The notes beneath the pieces are model-generated. The model did not search any database. It was given only the letters and a program-made list of their open reading frames with translations, and was not told the origin of the DNA. 23,674 bases of DNA from positions 1-23,674 of the forward strand of contig JANQRM010000401.1 of assembly GCA_028284565.1 (NCBI GenBank), in the 5' to 3' direction. Made by a program: the position numbers and the translations under genes. The DNA comes from Anaerolineae bacterium (GTDB taxonomy: Bacteria > Chloroflexota > Anaerolineae > Aggregatilineales > Phototrophicaceae). Shown here piece after piece: positions 1 to 7,545 of the stretch. The stretch's first letter is position 1, and each line of letters opens with the position of its first letter.

Positions 1-318
1 GCGAAAGTTGGCGATACACGATGGCAGGTTATTGTGATGCTTGAAGCGCATGTAAAAGTCCGGATGGTCGCCATAGTGCATTTGTATCACTTCAGCAAAA
101 GCATCTATATCCTCTGCTTGACAAATGATGTCGAGGTCACTGGATGGGATGTCAATGTCAAGCGGAATCGTCCCGACGAGGATGGGTTGATAATCGGCAA
201 GTGATTCCAAAATGCCGAGTGATTGAATGGCGTGATAGGCACTTTGTTGGCGGGGTGTCCCTTGTAAGAGATAAGCAATATCCCGCCAATTGGGTTCGGT
301 GATTAGCGGTCTTGCCAT
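1..318 (-). CDS. DUF4269 family protein (partial, 3' end beyond window)
   Basis: Translating the minus strand from the ATG at 318 gives 106 open codons running off the left edge. The N-terminal part reads W-R-D-I-A-Y-L-L-Q-G-T-P-R-Q-Q-S-A-Y, then 'PILVGTIPLDIDIPSSDLDI' with a following Cys. I recognise this as the DUF4269 pattern, in which GTxPL and an S-D-L-D-I-x-C motif resemble a nucleotidyltransferase-fold metal-binding region. That fold assignment is from family knowledge and the function is unknown. The start overlaps the last 16 nt of the upstream membrane-protein gene, so the two are probably co-transcribed and translationally coupled. Only the N-terminal half is visible. Confidence 0.7.
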   Translation of the reverse strand, partial: MARPLITEPNWRDIAYLLQGTPRQQSAYHAIQSLGILESLADYQPILVGTIPLDIDIPSSDLDIICQAEDIDAFAEVIQMHYGDHPDFYMRFKHHNNLPSCIANFR

Positions 319-965
319 CGGTGTAAATCGTCATCGCGTTTGGTTTTGGACTTGCCTTTCCGCACATCATCGTCGTTTTTCAGACGTAACAGTAACTCTT
401 CGATATCGCGCGCCATCTCACCTAATCCATAGAAGCCGATGTTTACTGTGTAGGTGTAAGAGCGATAGGTGTTGAAGCTCCCACGTCGCCTGCCTTGTCG
501 CTGTTCACGCGCGAAGATGAGGTCATCGCCATTGCGCTCGACAAAGGAAATATCCCGTTCTGAATAAGATTTGATGGAACGTCGAAGAAGATGTTCGATG
601 ATGATGGCGCGACGGTCTGTCACCGCATAAGTCGTGCGGAGTCCGCGAATGTAGTTGCGGATGGGTGTGGAAATCATGTAGACTCCGACGAGAGCAAAAA
701 AACCCAGCACGAGGGTGAAGATGGAGCTAAAACCATCGAATGATGAGGAACGCCCAAAGCTCCGACTACTCCCGAAGTTACTGAACACCTGTGTAAACAT
801 AAAGTAGAGGATTGCCATCCAGAAGATGCCAAAGAGGACTTGTTGCCAATTTTGTGTCAACAGGCGTACGGGATTGGGTTTCCCCACCCACAACAGTCGC
901 TCATCACCATAGAGTTCGCCGGAGAGTTCGTGTTCGAGGCTGGGGTCGGGTGAATTGTAGGCCAT
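303..965 (-). CDS. PH-domain-like membrane protein
   Basis: 220 residues. An N-terminal soluble stretch containing 'ELYGDERLLWVGKPNP' is followed by a hydrophobic segment (about 42-60), a Gly/Ser/Phe-rich loop (about 64-80) and a second hydrophobic segment (about 81-100). The C-terminal domain begins 'IRGLRTTYAVTDRRAIII', a pattern typical of bacterial PH-like (bPH2) domains, which often read 'Y.lTd.R.ii'. The tail is highly charged (KNDDDVRKGKSKTKRDDD). The likely location is the cytoplasmic membrane with the PH-like domain inside. The start is supported by AAGGAGAAC 5-6 nt before the ATG. The 3' end overlaps the DUF4269 gene by 16 nt. The exact role is unknown; family members are usually annotated only as PH domain-containing proteins. 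Confidence 0.7.
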   Translation of the reverse strand: MAYNSPDPSLEHELSGELYGDERLLWVGKPNPVRLLTQNWQQVLFGIFWMAILYFMFTQVFSNFGSSRSFGRSSSFDGFSSIFTLVLGFFALVGVYMISTPIRNYIRGLRTTYAVTDRRAIIIEHLLRRSIKSYSERDISFVERNGDDLIFAREQRQGRRRGSFNTYRSYTYTVNIGFYGLGEMARDIEELLLRLKNDDDVRKGKSKTKRDDDLHRWQDR

Positions 966-1420
966 GATTGTTCTCCTTGTTTAGCTGTCATATTTTGTGC
1001 AAGTGTTTGGCTTCGGTTTGTCAGTTGTTGGTTTTGTTTTTTATTGCCGGCAATACAAACTGTTTTTTGGCAAGTGAGCAGGCGGTTGTTGCCGTTTGTT
1101 GCCACATCTCCTCTGATAAGTAAGAAAATGGTTTGTTTTTAGTGAGAATGTCTAAAAGTAGTGCGCCTAGCCTAGTTCGTATAGATACTGAACTATGAGA
1201 TCGCACTTCAAAAGTGAAAAATAAATGCGACATCGTGTGATAAAGGTATGGCTATGATATAGAAATCCCTCGAATAGACTCATTACTATCAACAGGGTAT
1301 CACAAAATAGGGTCTAAGGGTGATGCAAATGGTGCGCGTAGACACTGCACTCCGCTATGCATTTGGCTATGCATCTGCATCCGATAGAGTTCAGATATTA
1401 GATGTCAGAATTCAGTTATG
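966..1420. other. Intergenic region, 455 nt, no convincing gene
   Basis: This stretch separates the membrane-protein/DUF4269 pair from the methyltransferase operon, all on the minus strand. It should therefore hold the promoter of the membrane-protein gene, but I see no clear -35/-10 pair. A 70-codon minus-strand frame (1021-1233) lacks a Shine-Dalgarno sequence and recognisable homology. The region is AT-rich and contains a small 12-nt tandem repeat near 1354-1377 and a 25-nt stretch near 1391-1415 that partly recurs at 10823-10847. Confidence 0.6.
1354..1377. repeat. Tandem 12-nt repeat, two copies
   Basis: Two adjacent 12-mers, GCTATGCATTTG and GCTATGCATCTG, differ at one base. The copies contain the palindromic hexamer ATGCAT. 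No function is evident. It lies in the gap downstream of the AT-rich orphan gene. Confidence 0.6.
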
Positions 1421-1819
1421 CTACATAGATGTCAAGAGAACCAATTTTTGAATTTCATCTGGGGACATCTTGATTGTTATATGTGCAACATTATCTGTGA
1501 CATCGTTGTAAAGGTATAACTTATGCTGGGAATCTACGTATTGGCGATGCCAATAGATGAATTCGCCTGCATTGTGACTAGAGCCAAATGAAATCGTTTG
1601 ATAGTCAATCTGCAACGTACATAATAACCCAGCATTTCCATCTATGTCTGGCAGACTCCAATATATTAATTCTCTTCCCGGTAATGAATTGTGAAATTCT
1701 ATACCTTGCCACTGCTCAATGAGCTTTTGCTTATAGTTTGGCACGTCGATTTTGAAATAGGTGTTTTCTATTTCATTGTTGTCTGGGTGATAGGGTGTGA
1801 GGAAATAATTGATTGACAT
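1421..1819 (-). CDS. Hypothetical protein, AT-rich orphan
   Basis: 132 residues with no family I recognise. The sequence is rich in aromatic and beta-forming residues (for example 'RELIYWSLPDIDGNAG' around 50-65 and 'AGEFIYWHRQYVDS' around 84-97) and ends in a short amphipathic helix ('SPDEIQKLVLL'). No signal peptide, membrane segment or catalytic motif is visible, so a small soluble mostly-beta protein is the best description. The ATG at 1819 lies 11 nt after the methyltransferase stop, so it is probably the last gene of the kinase-methyltransferase operon. Base composition is lower than its neighbours (21 of 60 G+C at 1681-1740 by hand count), hinting at later acquisition. The Shine-Dalgarno sequence is weak. 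Confidence 0.6.
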   Translation of the reverse strand: MSINYFLTPYHPDNNEIENTYFKIDVPNYKQKLIEQWQGIEFHNSLPGRELIYWSLPDIDGNAGLLCTLQIDYQTISFGSSHNAGEFIYWHRQYVDSQHKLYLYNDVTDNVAHITIKMSPDEIQKLVLLTSM

Positions 1820-1830
1820 GATGTTGCTGT

Positions 1831-2592
1831 TTATACTTTTGCACTGACAATGGGCTGAAAGAAACCGCTGTCGTCGGGCATGTGCCAGTGAATATCACTG
1901 AAGCCGAGAGAAGCAAGCACTTGTGTTACGCTATCTCGTTGGACGGCGCGTAAGGTAGAGACATAACAATAGGTCTTCCAGCCGTCTCCGTCGGGATGTG
2001 TGATGAACATATTGAGCTGATATGAATCCTCATCCCAATCCCATACCTGAAAGATAATATGCTTGCCCTCATCATCTTCCATGATGGATGGAAGGGTGGT
2101 TCGGGGTTTGCGCTGAATGATGTCGTCATAGTCTCGGATGCTCATGAGCAAGAGACCGTCGGCTTTAAATCCCCGTTTCATCGTGGAAATGGCGGATGTG
2201 AGGGTATCATCATCCAAAAAATGGGCGATGGCGTTATCGAGTGCGACGACAATATCGGCTTGGGGAACATTGTCGGGTGGATTCAGCAAGTCAATGACAT
2301 CAAAGGTCGGTTGGATGGGGGTGTCGAACTCATTCACATAGGTTTTGGCTTGTGCGATGGGTTTTGGGCTGAGGTCCGTGCCGATAACCGAGTAGCCTTT
2401 GCTGGCGAATCCGAAGGCTTGTGTGCCGATGCCACAGGTGCAATCCCAGATCGTGTGTTTGGTGTTATAGCCTAAACGTTGAATGAGGGGATGCAAACTA
2501 TTGGCTTGACGCAGAACCGACTGATTCCAATTGGGGAAGATGGCGCGGTAATCGCTGGCTAAATCATTATAAAATTGGCTGACATCACTCAT
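1831..2592 (-). CDS. Class I SAM-dependent methyltransferase
   Basis: 253 residues. Motif I is 'WDCTCGIGTQAFGFA' (49-63), the acidic motif II residue is in 'GTDLSP' (Asp73) and motif IV is 'DIVVALDNAIAHF' (113-125). Together these form a complete SAM-binding Rossmann core. The opening 'FYNDLASDYRAIFPNWNQSV' resembles the glycine N-methyltransferase-like group of small-molecule methyltransferases. The substrate cannot be told from sequence. The ATG overlaps the stop of the upstream response-regulator/kinase gene in an ATGA arrangement, so translation is probably coupled. No unusual or missing core residue is seen. Confidence 0.85.
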   Translation of the reverse strand: MSDVSQFYNDLASDYRAIFPNWNQSVLRQANSLHPLIQRLGYNTKHTIWDCTCGIGTQAFGFASKGYSVIGTDLSPKPIAQAKTYVNEFDTPIQPTFDVIDLLNPPDNVPQADIVVALDNAIAHFLDDDTLTSAISTMKRGFKADGLLLMSIRDYDDIIQRKPRTTLPSIMEDDEGKHIIFQVWDWDEDSYQLNMFITHPDGDGWKTYCYVSTLRAVQRDSVTQVLASLGFSDIHWHMPDDSGFFQPIVSAKV

Positions 2593-3719
2593 GAGTCGGG
2601 TCTTTCATACAAGGGAATGGTAAAACCAAATGTACTGCCCTCGCCCTCTGAGCTGATGAAATAGATATCCCCATTGTGCCGAATAATGATGTTGCGGACG
2701 AGATGGAGACCTAAGCCGTTGCCGTCGATGTGCTGGGTGGCTTTGCTCGTGGCACGGAAGAAGGGCTGGAAGATGCGCTTTTGTTGAAGTTCTGGGATGC
2801 CATAGCCCGTATCCTCGGCTTCAAAACGGGCATGGGTATCCTCTTTGGTCACGCGGACGGTAATTGTGCCGTTGTCGGGCGTGTATTTGATGGCATTGCC
2901 GATGAGGTTGGCAATGGCGTGATTTAATTGTGCAGGATAGCTGAGAATTGGTGTGGGTTGCCGAACAAGCAGTTCCTTGAGGCGTTGTGATTTCTTTTCC
3001 GCTTTGGGGCGGTATTCCTCGACCAAATCACTGACCATCCGCCCCAAATCAATAGCGCGCATCGCGGTATCGCTGGCTTGTTCCACCTTTTCCACGGAGA
3101 GCAGGTCGTTGGTCATCTGGCGCACTTTGTAGGCAGTGTCTTTGATTTGTTGGATATAGCCGACTTGTGATTCGCTGAGCTTGTCTTTGTCTGCTTCGAG
3201 CAAGTTGGCGTAGCCGATAATGCCAGAGAGTGGGGAGCCTAAGTCGTGGGCGGTGATGGCAATCATGTCACTTTTGATACGCTCTAGGTGGCTAACTTGA
3301 CGATACAGCTGTTGCAGTTCAGTTTCGGTTTGTTTGCGTTGGATAGCATAGCGGATGGCGCGTTCTAGGATGGCGGGACTGACCTGCATCTTTTCTAAGA
3401 ATTCAGAGATGCCCAATTGCATGGCGGTAACGTCAATCTCAAAGGAGCCGCGCCCGGTGAGCATGACAATGGGAATGGGGACATGATCGGGATACACCTC
3501 ACGGAGCATATCAAGGCTGGTTTTGTGTCCCAAGTCATAATCGAAGATATAAACATCGTGTTGCGCGGTCTTTAATTTATCGATTCCTTCTACATAGGTG
3601 GATGCCCAATCGAGTTCGTACTGTTGATTGCTGACGGTGGATAGCATATCCTTGACGAGTTGAAAGGCGGAACGTTCGTCTTCAACGACGAGGACATGGA
3701 TGGTGTCTAGTGTAATCAT
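2589..3719 (-). CDS. Response regulator receiver-histidine kinase fusion
   Basis: 376 residues from the chosen ATG at 3719. An upstream in-frame ATG at 3788 would add 23 residues that do not look like the family. The N-terminal receiver domain (about 7-125) has the acidic pair in 'VVEDE', the phosphoacceptor Asp60 in 'IFDYDLG', Thr88 in 'MLTG' and a conserved Lys in 'FLEKMQ'. A linker helix (about 127-147) leads to a HisKA domain with the phosphoacceptor His158 in 'AHDLGSPLSG'. The HATPase domain follows, with N275 in the N box ('NLIGNAIKYTPDNG'), G1 'EDTGYGI' and G2 'GNGLGLHLV'. No membrane segment is present. A receiver placed before the kinase suggests control of the kinase by an upstream phosphorelay. 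The C-terminal half resembles the kinase at 21205-23166. It overlaps the methyltransferase gene by 4 nt. Confidence 0.9.
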   Translation of the reverse strand: MITLDTIHVLVVEDERSAFQLVKDMLSTVSNQQYELDWASTYVEGIDKLKTAQHDVYIFDYDLGHKTSLDMLREVYPDHVPIPIVMLTGRGSFEIDVTAMQLGISEFLEKMQVSPAILERAIRYAIQRKQTETELQQLYRQVSHLERIKSDMIAITAHDLGSPLSGIIGYANLLEADKDKLSESQVGYIQQIKDTAYKVRQMTNDLLSVEKVEQASDTAMRAIDLGRMVSDLVEEYRPKAEKKSQRLKELLVRQPTPILSYPAQLNHAIANLIGNAIKYTPDNGTITVRVTKEDTHARFEAEDTGYGIPELQQKRIFQPFFRATSKATQHIDGNGLGLHLVRNIIIRHNGDIYFISSEGEGSTFGFTIPLYERPDS

Positions 3720-3875
3720 GGTTGTCCAATATATGACCCTGCCTAATTGCTCTTCTATTCTAACGCAAATCTTAATGTGGCGGGGCAAATCTGGGTTTGA
3801 AATGGATTGCTAAAGTTCTGTTGACATAGATACGTTATAGTCTTCTCGGTTGACCAATGACATGGAGATAAGATG

Positions 3876-4334
3876 ATGCCCAAATTGAATCAACCTGCGC
3901 CGGATTTTGAGTTGCCTAATCAAGATGGGGAAATGGTGAAGCTGAGTGATTATCGTGGGAAGAAGGTGATATTGTTTGCTTTTCCGAAAGCGGATACGAG
4001 TGGTTGTAATCAACAAGCTTGCGGGTATCGGAATGTATTGCCCCAGATTGAATCGGCGAATGCAGTCGTGTTGGGTATCAGTGCAGATAGTCAAGAAGAA
4101 TTAAAAGCATGGAAGTCGAAGAAGAACTTACAATATGATTTGCTCTCTGACCGTGACCATCGCATCTTAGACGAATGGGATGCGTGGGGACATAAGCTCT
4201 TTGGTTTTATTCCCTTGCCACTTGGTAAACGCTCCTACTGGGTGATTGATGAGAACGGGATTGTCATTGATATGCAATTGGGTGTAAGTCCGCAAGGGAG
4301 TGTGGAGCAAGCGTTGGCAACTGTAAATTGGTAA
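3876..4334 (+). CDS. PrxQ/BCP-type peroxiredoxin, copy 1
   Basis: 152 residues; reduces hydroperoxides using a thioredoxin-type electron donor (family knowledge). 'PAPDFELPNQDGEMVKLSDY' opens the thioredoxin fold. The active site 'FPKADTSGCNQQACG' gives the PxxxTxxC motif with peroxidatic Cys44 and the PrxQ-type resolving Cys49 five residues later. The usual Pro-Gly-Cys is Ser-Gly-Cys here, as in copy 2. Two ATGs (3873, 3876) are adjacent; the second matches the start of copy 2 (MPxxxxxAPDFEL). GGAG at 3864-3867 precedes both. It is divergent from the kinase gene at 3719. It ends before the sugar cassette, beyond which lies copy 2. Confidence 0.9.
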   Translation: MPKLNQPAPDFELPNQDGEMVKLSDYRGKKVILFAFPKADTSGCNQQACGYRNVLPQIESANAVVLGISADSQEELKAWKSKKNLQYDLLSDRDHRILDEWDAWGHKLFGFIPLPLGKRSYWVIDENGIVIDMQLGVSPQGSVEQALATVNW

Positions 4335-4451
4335 TGCGCTGATGACTGCTGTCGCTGAGTGAGAGTGTTGCAAACTGGACTGTCCTCCACTAACATATCA
4401 GGCTGGTTGTCTGCCAGCGTAGACCCATCGTTCAATTTGGAGACATAGCTC

Positions 4452-5399
4452 TTGTATCAAGAGAAGAAAATCGGCGTGGTTGTCCCCGCGTATAATGAAG
4501 AACGGCTAATCATCAAAACGGTAGAAGGCATGCCGGATTATATTGATGCCATTGTGGTGGTGAATGACAAAAGTAGCGATTCTACAGCCGATGTGGTGGC
4601 TGGTTTAGCCGAAAATGACCCGCGTGTGGTACTCATCAATCATGAGGAGAATCAGGGCGTGGGCGGTGCAATTAGCACGGGATATGTGTGGTGTCGGGAT
4701 AATGACGTTGATATTGCGGTGGTGATGGCGGGGGATAACCAGATGGATCCCGATGATTTGCCCGATTTGTTGGCTCCGATAATCGAAAATCGTGCGGATT
4801 ATAGCAAGGGAAATCGACTGGTGACGGGACAAGCATGGCAGAAAATCCCCAAAGTCCGCTATCTGGGGAATGCGATGCTGTCGTTTTTGACGAAGATTGC
4901 CAGTGGCTATTGGCATGTAGCGGATTCGCAGTGTGGGTATACCGCGCTTAATCGCAAGGGACTCAAATTGCTACCACTTGAAGATATTTACCCGCGTTAC
5001 GGGATGCCGAATGATTTCCTTGTGACTTTGAACATCTACAACATGCGAGTCGCCGATGTGCCAGTCCAGCCGATTTATGCGGATGAGGTGAGTGGCATTA
5101 AGATTCAGCGTGTTCTGTTTACTTTGTCGTTTTTGCTCATCAAGCTTTTCTTTCGTCGGATGACGCAGAAGTATATCATCCGTGATTTTCATCCTTTGGT
5201 CTTATTCTATTTCTTAGCAATTTTCTTGTTTACGGCGGATTTCTTGCTGATTATTCGTATGTTTCAGGGTTGGATACTCTCAGGGAATTTGCCGGATATT
5301 ACCTTTTTAGCCGTGTTATTTTGTACCATCTCTGGTTTGCAGTTGATTTTGTTTGCGATGCTGTTTGATATGCAAGCCAATCGTGACCTGAAGGGATAA
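4452..5399 (+). CDS. GT2 family polyprenyl-phosphate-type glycosyltransferase
   Basis: 315 residues, starting at TTG with GGAG 9 nt upstream (4439-4442). The GT-A fold is clear: 'IGVVVPAYNEERLI' (7-20), 'VVNDKSSDST' (37-45) and 'MAGDNQMDPDDLP' (92-104), where the DxD-like 'GDNQMDP' resembles the dolichyl-phosphate mannose synthase group. After the catalytic domain (about 1-210) come a hydrophobic stretch (221-235) and two membrane helices (about 249-271 and 283-306), consistent with transfer of a sugar to an undecaprenyl-type lipid carrier on the inner face of the membrane. It lies 3 nt before wlbA and probably heads the operon. The actual donor sugar is unknown; the neighbouring genes suggest a diacetamido uronic acid or another unit of the same glycan. 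Confidence 0.85.
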   Translation: MYQEKKIGVVVPAYNEERLIIKTVEGMPDYIDAIVVVNDKSSDSTADVVAGLAENDPRVVLINHEENQGVGGAISTGYVWCRDNDVDIAVVMAGDNQMDPDDLPDLLAPIIENRADYSKGNRLVTGQAWQKIPKVRYLGNAMLSFLTKIASGYWHVADSQCGYTALNRKGLKLLPLEDIYPRYGMPNDFLVTLNIYNMRVADVPVQPIYADEVSGIKIQRVLFTLSFLLIKLFFRRMTQKYIIRDFHPLVLFYFLAIFLFTADFLLIIRMFQGWILSGNLPDITFLAVLFCTISGLQLILFAMLFDMQANRDLKG

Positions 5400-5402
5400 G
5401 GC

Positions 5403-6344
5403 ATGAAGCAATTTGCCATCACAGGTGTGGGTGGATTTGTGGCACCTCGGCATCTGAAAGCTATTTCTGAGACTGGGAACAACTTAGTCGCCGCGCTGGA
5501 CCTCAATGATTCGGTAGGGATATTAGACCGTTTCTTCCCCGACACCCAATTTTTCACGAGTCCTGTACGCTTCCAACGACTGATTGAGAAACTACGCCTT
5601 GACCCCAATGAAAAGGGCATTGAATATTTGAGTGTGTGTACACCGAATCACGTACATGACGCGCATATACGGATGGGCTTGCGCGCGGGTGCGGATGTGA
5701 TTTGCGAGAAGCCATTGGTGCTTACGCCATGGAATATCGACATTTTGCAAGACCTTGAAGGAGAAACCGGGCAACGAGTGTATACGGTATTACAACTGCG
5801 CTATCATGATTCGTTAATTGCCCTCAAAAATGAGTTAGAAAGTCAGGCGAATCGGGAAAAGGCAGATGTCGTCTTGACGTATATCACGCGACGGGGGGGA
5901 TGGTATCATGTCTCTTGGAAAGGTGATGTGGAAAAATCGGGCGGGGTCGCAACGAATATCGGCATTCACTTCTTCGACTTGTTGATTTGGCTGTTTGGTG
6001 ATGTGGAGCATTCCGAAGTACATCTGTCACAGGAAGATAAAATGGCAGGGTTGATCGAACTTGAACATGCGCGAGTGCGATGGTTGCTCTCCATTGATTA
6101 TGACGATTTGCCATCAGAAACGCGCGAGGCTGGGGGATATGCTTACCGTTCAATTACAATTGATGGCGAAGAGATTGAATTTTCGACGGGGTTCAACGAT
6201 TTGCATACAGAGGTCTATCGGCAAGTGTTGGCGGGTAATGGCTTTGGTATCGAGGTGGCGCGTCCGTCGATTACGCTGGTGCATACCATCCGTGAAGCAG
6301 ACGTGGTAGCGAATCCAAACCATCGACATCCCTTACTAGGGTAA
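5403..6344 (+). CDS. wlbA: UDP-N-acetylglucosaminuronate 3-dehydrogenase, WlbA/WbpB type
   Basis: 313 residues. Gfo/Idh/MocA-family oxidoreductase that oxidises C3 of UDP-GlcNAcA with NAD+ (family knowledge). The N-terminal Rossmann motif is the WlbA variant 'GVGGFVAPRHLKAI' (8-21). The 'EKP' motif gives Lys103, and 'GVATNIGIHFFDLL' gives His189, the expected catalytic base pair of the family. 'TYITRRGGWYHVSWKGD' (159-175) and 'YRSITIDGEEIEFSTGF' are close to what I recall of Bordetella and Pseudomonas WlbA/WbpB. Length matches the family. It sits 3 nt after the glycosyltransferase. A palindrome follows before wlbC. Confidence 0.9.
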   Translation: MKQFAITGVGGFVAPRHLKAISETGNNLVAALDLNDSVGILDRFFPDTQFFTSPVRFQRLIEKLRLDPNEKGIEYLSVCTPNHVHDAHIRMGLRAGADVICEKPLVLTPWNIDILQDLEGETGQRVYTVLQLRYHDSLIALKNELESQANREKADVVLTYITRRGGWYHVSWKGDVEKSGGVATNIGIHFFDLLIWLFGDVEHSEVHLSQEDKMAGLIELEHARVRWLLSIDYDDLPSETREAGGYAYRSITIDGEEIEFSTGFNDLHTEVYRQVLAGNGFGIEVARPSITLVHTIREADVVANPNHRHPLLG

Positions 6345-6353
6345 ATCCACATC

Positions 6354-6381
6354 GTAGGGGCGTACAGCTGTACGCCCTTAC
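6354..6381. repeat. Perfect 20-nt palindrome with flanking near-symmetry
   Basis: Positions 6358-6377 (GGGCGTAC-AGCT-GTACGCCC) are a perfect self-complementary 20-mer. Symmetry extends to 28 nt with GTA/TAC ends and one G-T pair. It lies between wlbA and wlbC in the same operon and has no T-tract, so it is not a standard intrinsic terminator. Its look, GTAGGGGCG...CGCCC.TAC, is like the short REP-type palindromes scattered through many Chloroflexota and cyanobacterial genomes. It could also shape mRNA stability within the operon. Confidence 0.75.
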
Positions 6382-6421
6382 ATTTATCTATTGCTGAGAT
6401 ATATAGGTAGAGGCTTGATCT

Positions 6422-7543
6422 ATGACACAAACCAAGACGACTATCCCCCCGCTGGATCTGTCCACTGAGATTGATCTGTTGTGGGATGAACTGAACGATG
6501 CGATTCAACGTGTGTTGCGTTCTGGACATTTTATCATGGGAAGTGAGGTCAAGCAGTTTGAAGCCGAAGCCGCCGATTATCTGGGGGTGAAGCACGCGGT
6601 TGGGCTGAATTCGGGGACAGATGCGCTGATTATTGGCTTGGAAGCATTGGGTGTACAAGCTGGGGATGAAGTCATCACCTCACCTTTTTCCTTCTTTGCG
6701 ACAGCAGAAGCCATATCACGTTTAGGTGCGAATCCAGTGTTTGTAGATATTGAACCCGACACGTTTAATATTGACGTCTCGCAAATTGAAGCGGTTGTTA
6801 CAGAAAAAACCCGCGCCATTATTCCCGTGCATTTATTTGGTCAATCGGCTGATATGAATGCCTTACAGGTACTCGCCAATCAACATGGGTTGAAAATCCT
6901 AGAAGATGCAGCGCAGGGGTTTGGCGCATCATACAAAGGTGTGAATTGTGGCGCGTTAGGGGATGTGGCGGCGTTCTCGTTTTATCCCACGAAGAATCTG
7001 GGTGCATATGGTGATGGTGGTTTGCTGACGACGAATGACGATATGGTGGCTGAACAAGCGCGGATGCTACGGACTCATGGCTCCCGCATCAAATATTACA
7101 ATGAGATTTTAGGCTACAACTCCCGCTTGGATGCGATTCAGGCGGCGATTTTGCGGGTGAAATTGCCTCATATTGACGACTGGAATCAAGCACGTCAACG
7201 TGTTGCCGGGCAGTACCATGAATTGCTAGAAGATGTGGATGGGGTAGTTATCCCCACCAAGCGCGACAATCTGAATCATATTTTCCATCAGTATACGATT
7301 CGGGTGCTGGATGACAAACGGGATGCAGTTCGGGAGCATCTGAAAAATACGGGAATATCGACGATGGTCTATTACCCCAAGCCGATTCACAAACTGCCGA
7401 TGTACACCGAATTAGACTATGAACTGCCGATAACGGAACAAGCCTCACGAGAGGTCTTGAGTTTACCGATTTGGCCCCAATTGACAACAGATACGCAAGA
7501 GACAATTGTCAAAGCGCTTCAACACGCCATCGAACAGGTTTAA
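6422..7543 (+). CDS. wlbC: DegT/DnrJ/EryC1/StrS sugar aminotransferase, WlbC/WbpE type
   Basis: 373 residues; PLP-dependent transfer of an amino group (from glutamate in characterised homologues) to the 3-keto group of the UDP-sugar uronate. 'GLNSGTDALI' (61-70) is the phosphate-binding loop, 'EDAAQGFGA' (161-169) holds the PLP ring-nitrogen Asp162 and stacking Gln165, and 'SFYPTKNLGAYGDGG' carries the Schiff-base Lys191. Length is normal for the family. The ATG at 6422 has GGTAGAGG about 8 nt upstream. The wlbB start lies 2 nt after its stop. The exact step is inferred from flanking wlbA and wlbB; aminotransferases of this fold act on many sugars. Confidence 0.88.
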   Translation: MTQTKTTIPPLDLSTEIDLLWDELNDAIQRVLRSGHFIMGSEVKQFEAEAADYLGVKHAVGLNSGTDALIIGLEALGVQAGDEVITSPFSFFATAEAISRLGANPVFVDIEPDTFNIDVSQIEAVVTEKTRAIIPVHLFGQSADMNALQVLANQHGLKILEDAAQGFGASYKGVNCGALGDVAAFSFYPTKNLGAYGDGGLLTTNDDMVAEQARMLRTHGSRIKYYNEILGYNSRLDAIQAAILRVKLPHIDDWNQARQRVAGQYHELLEDVDGVVIPTKRDNLNHIFHQYTIRVLDDKRDAVREHLKNTGISTMVYYPKPIHKLPMYTELDYELPITEQASREVLSLPIWPQLTTDTQETIVKALQHAIEQV

Positions 7544-7545
7544 CG

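Noticed and set aside
1021..1233. 70-codon minus-strand reading frame in the left intergenic gap
   Set aside because: No Shine-Dalgarno sequence, no recognisable family, and overlap with another equally weak frame; not listed as a gene.
2059..2475. 138-codon plus-strand frame inside the methyltransferase gene
   Set aside because: Antisense shadow of a gene with clear SAM-binding motifs.
3821..3841. TTGACA followed by TATAGT upstream of peroxiredoxin copy 1
   Set aside because: The boxes are only about 9 nt apart, far short of the 16-19 nt needed for a single sigma70 promoter.
4411..4428. GCTGG/CCAGC hairpin before the glycosyltransferase start
   Set aside because: Five base pairs with a long loop; no recognised riboswitch or attenuator features around it.
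6215..6658. 147-codon minus-strand frame across the wlbA/wlbC junction
   Set aside because: It is antisense to two well-supported genes and its translation has no family-like pattern.
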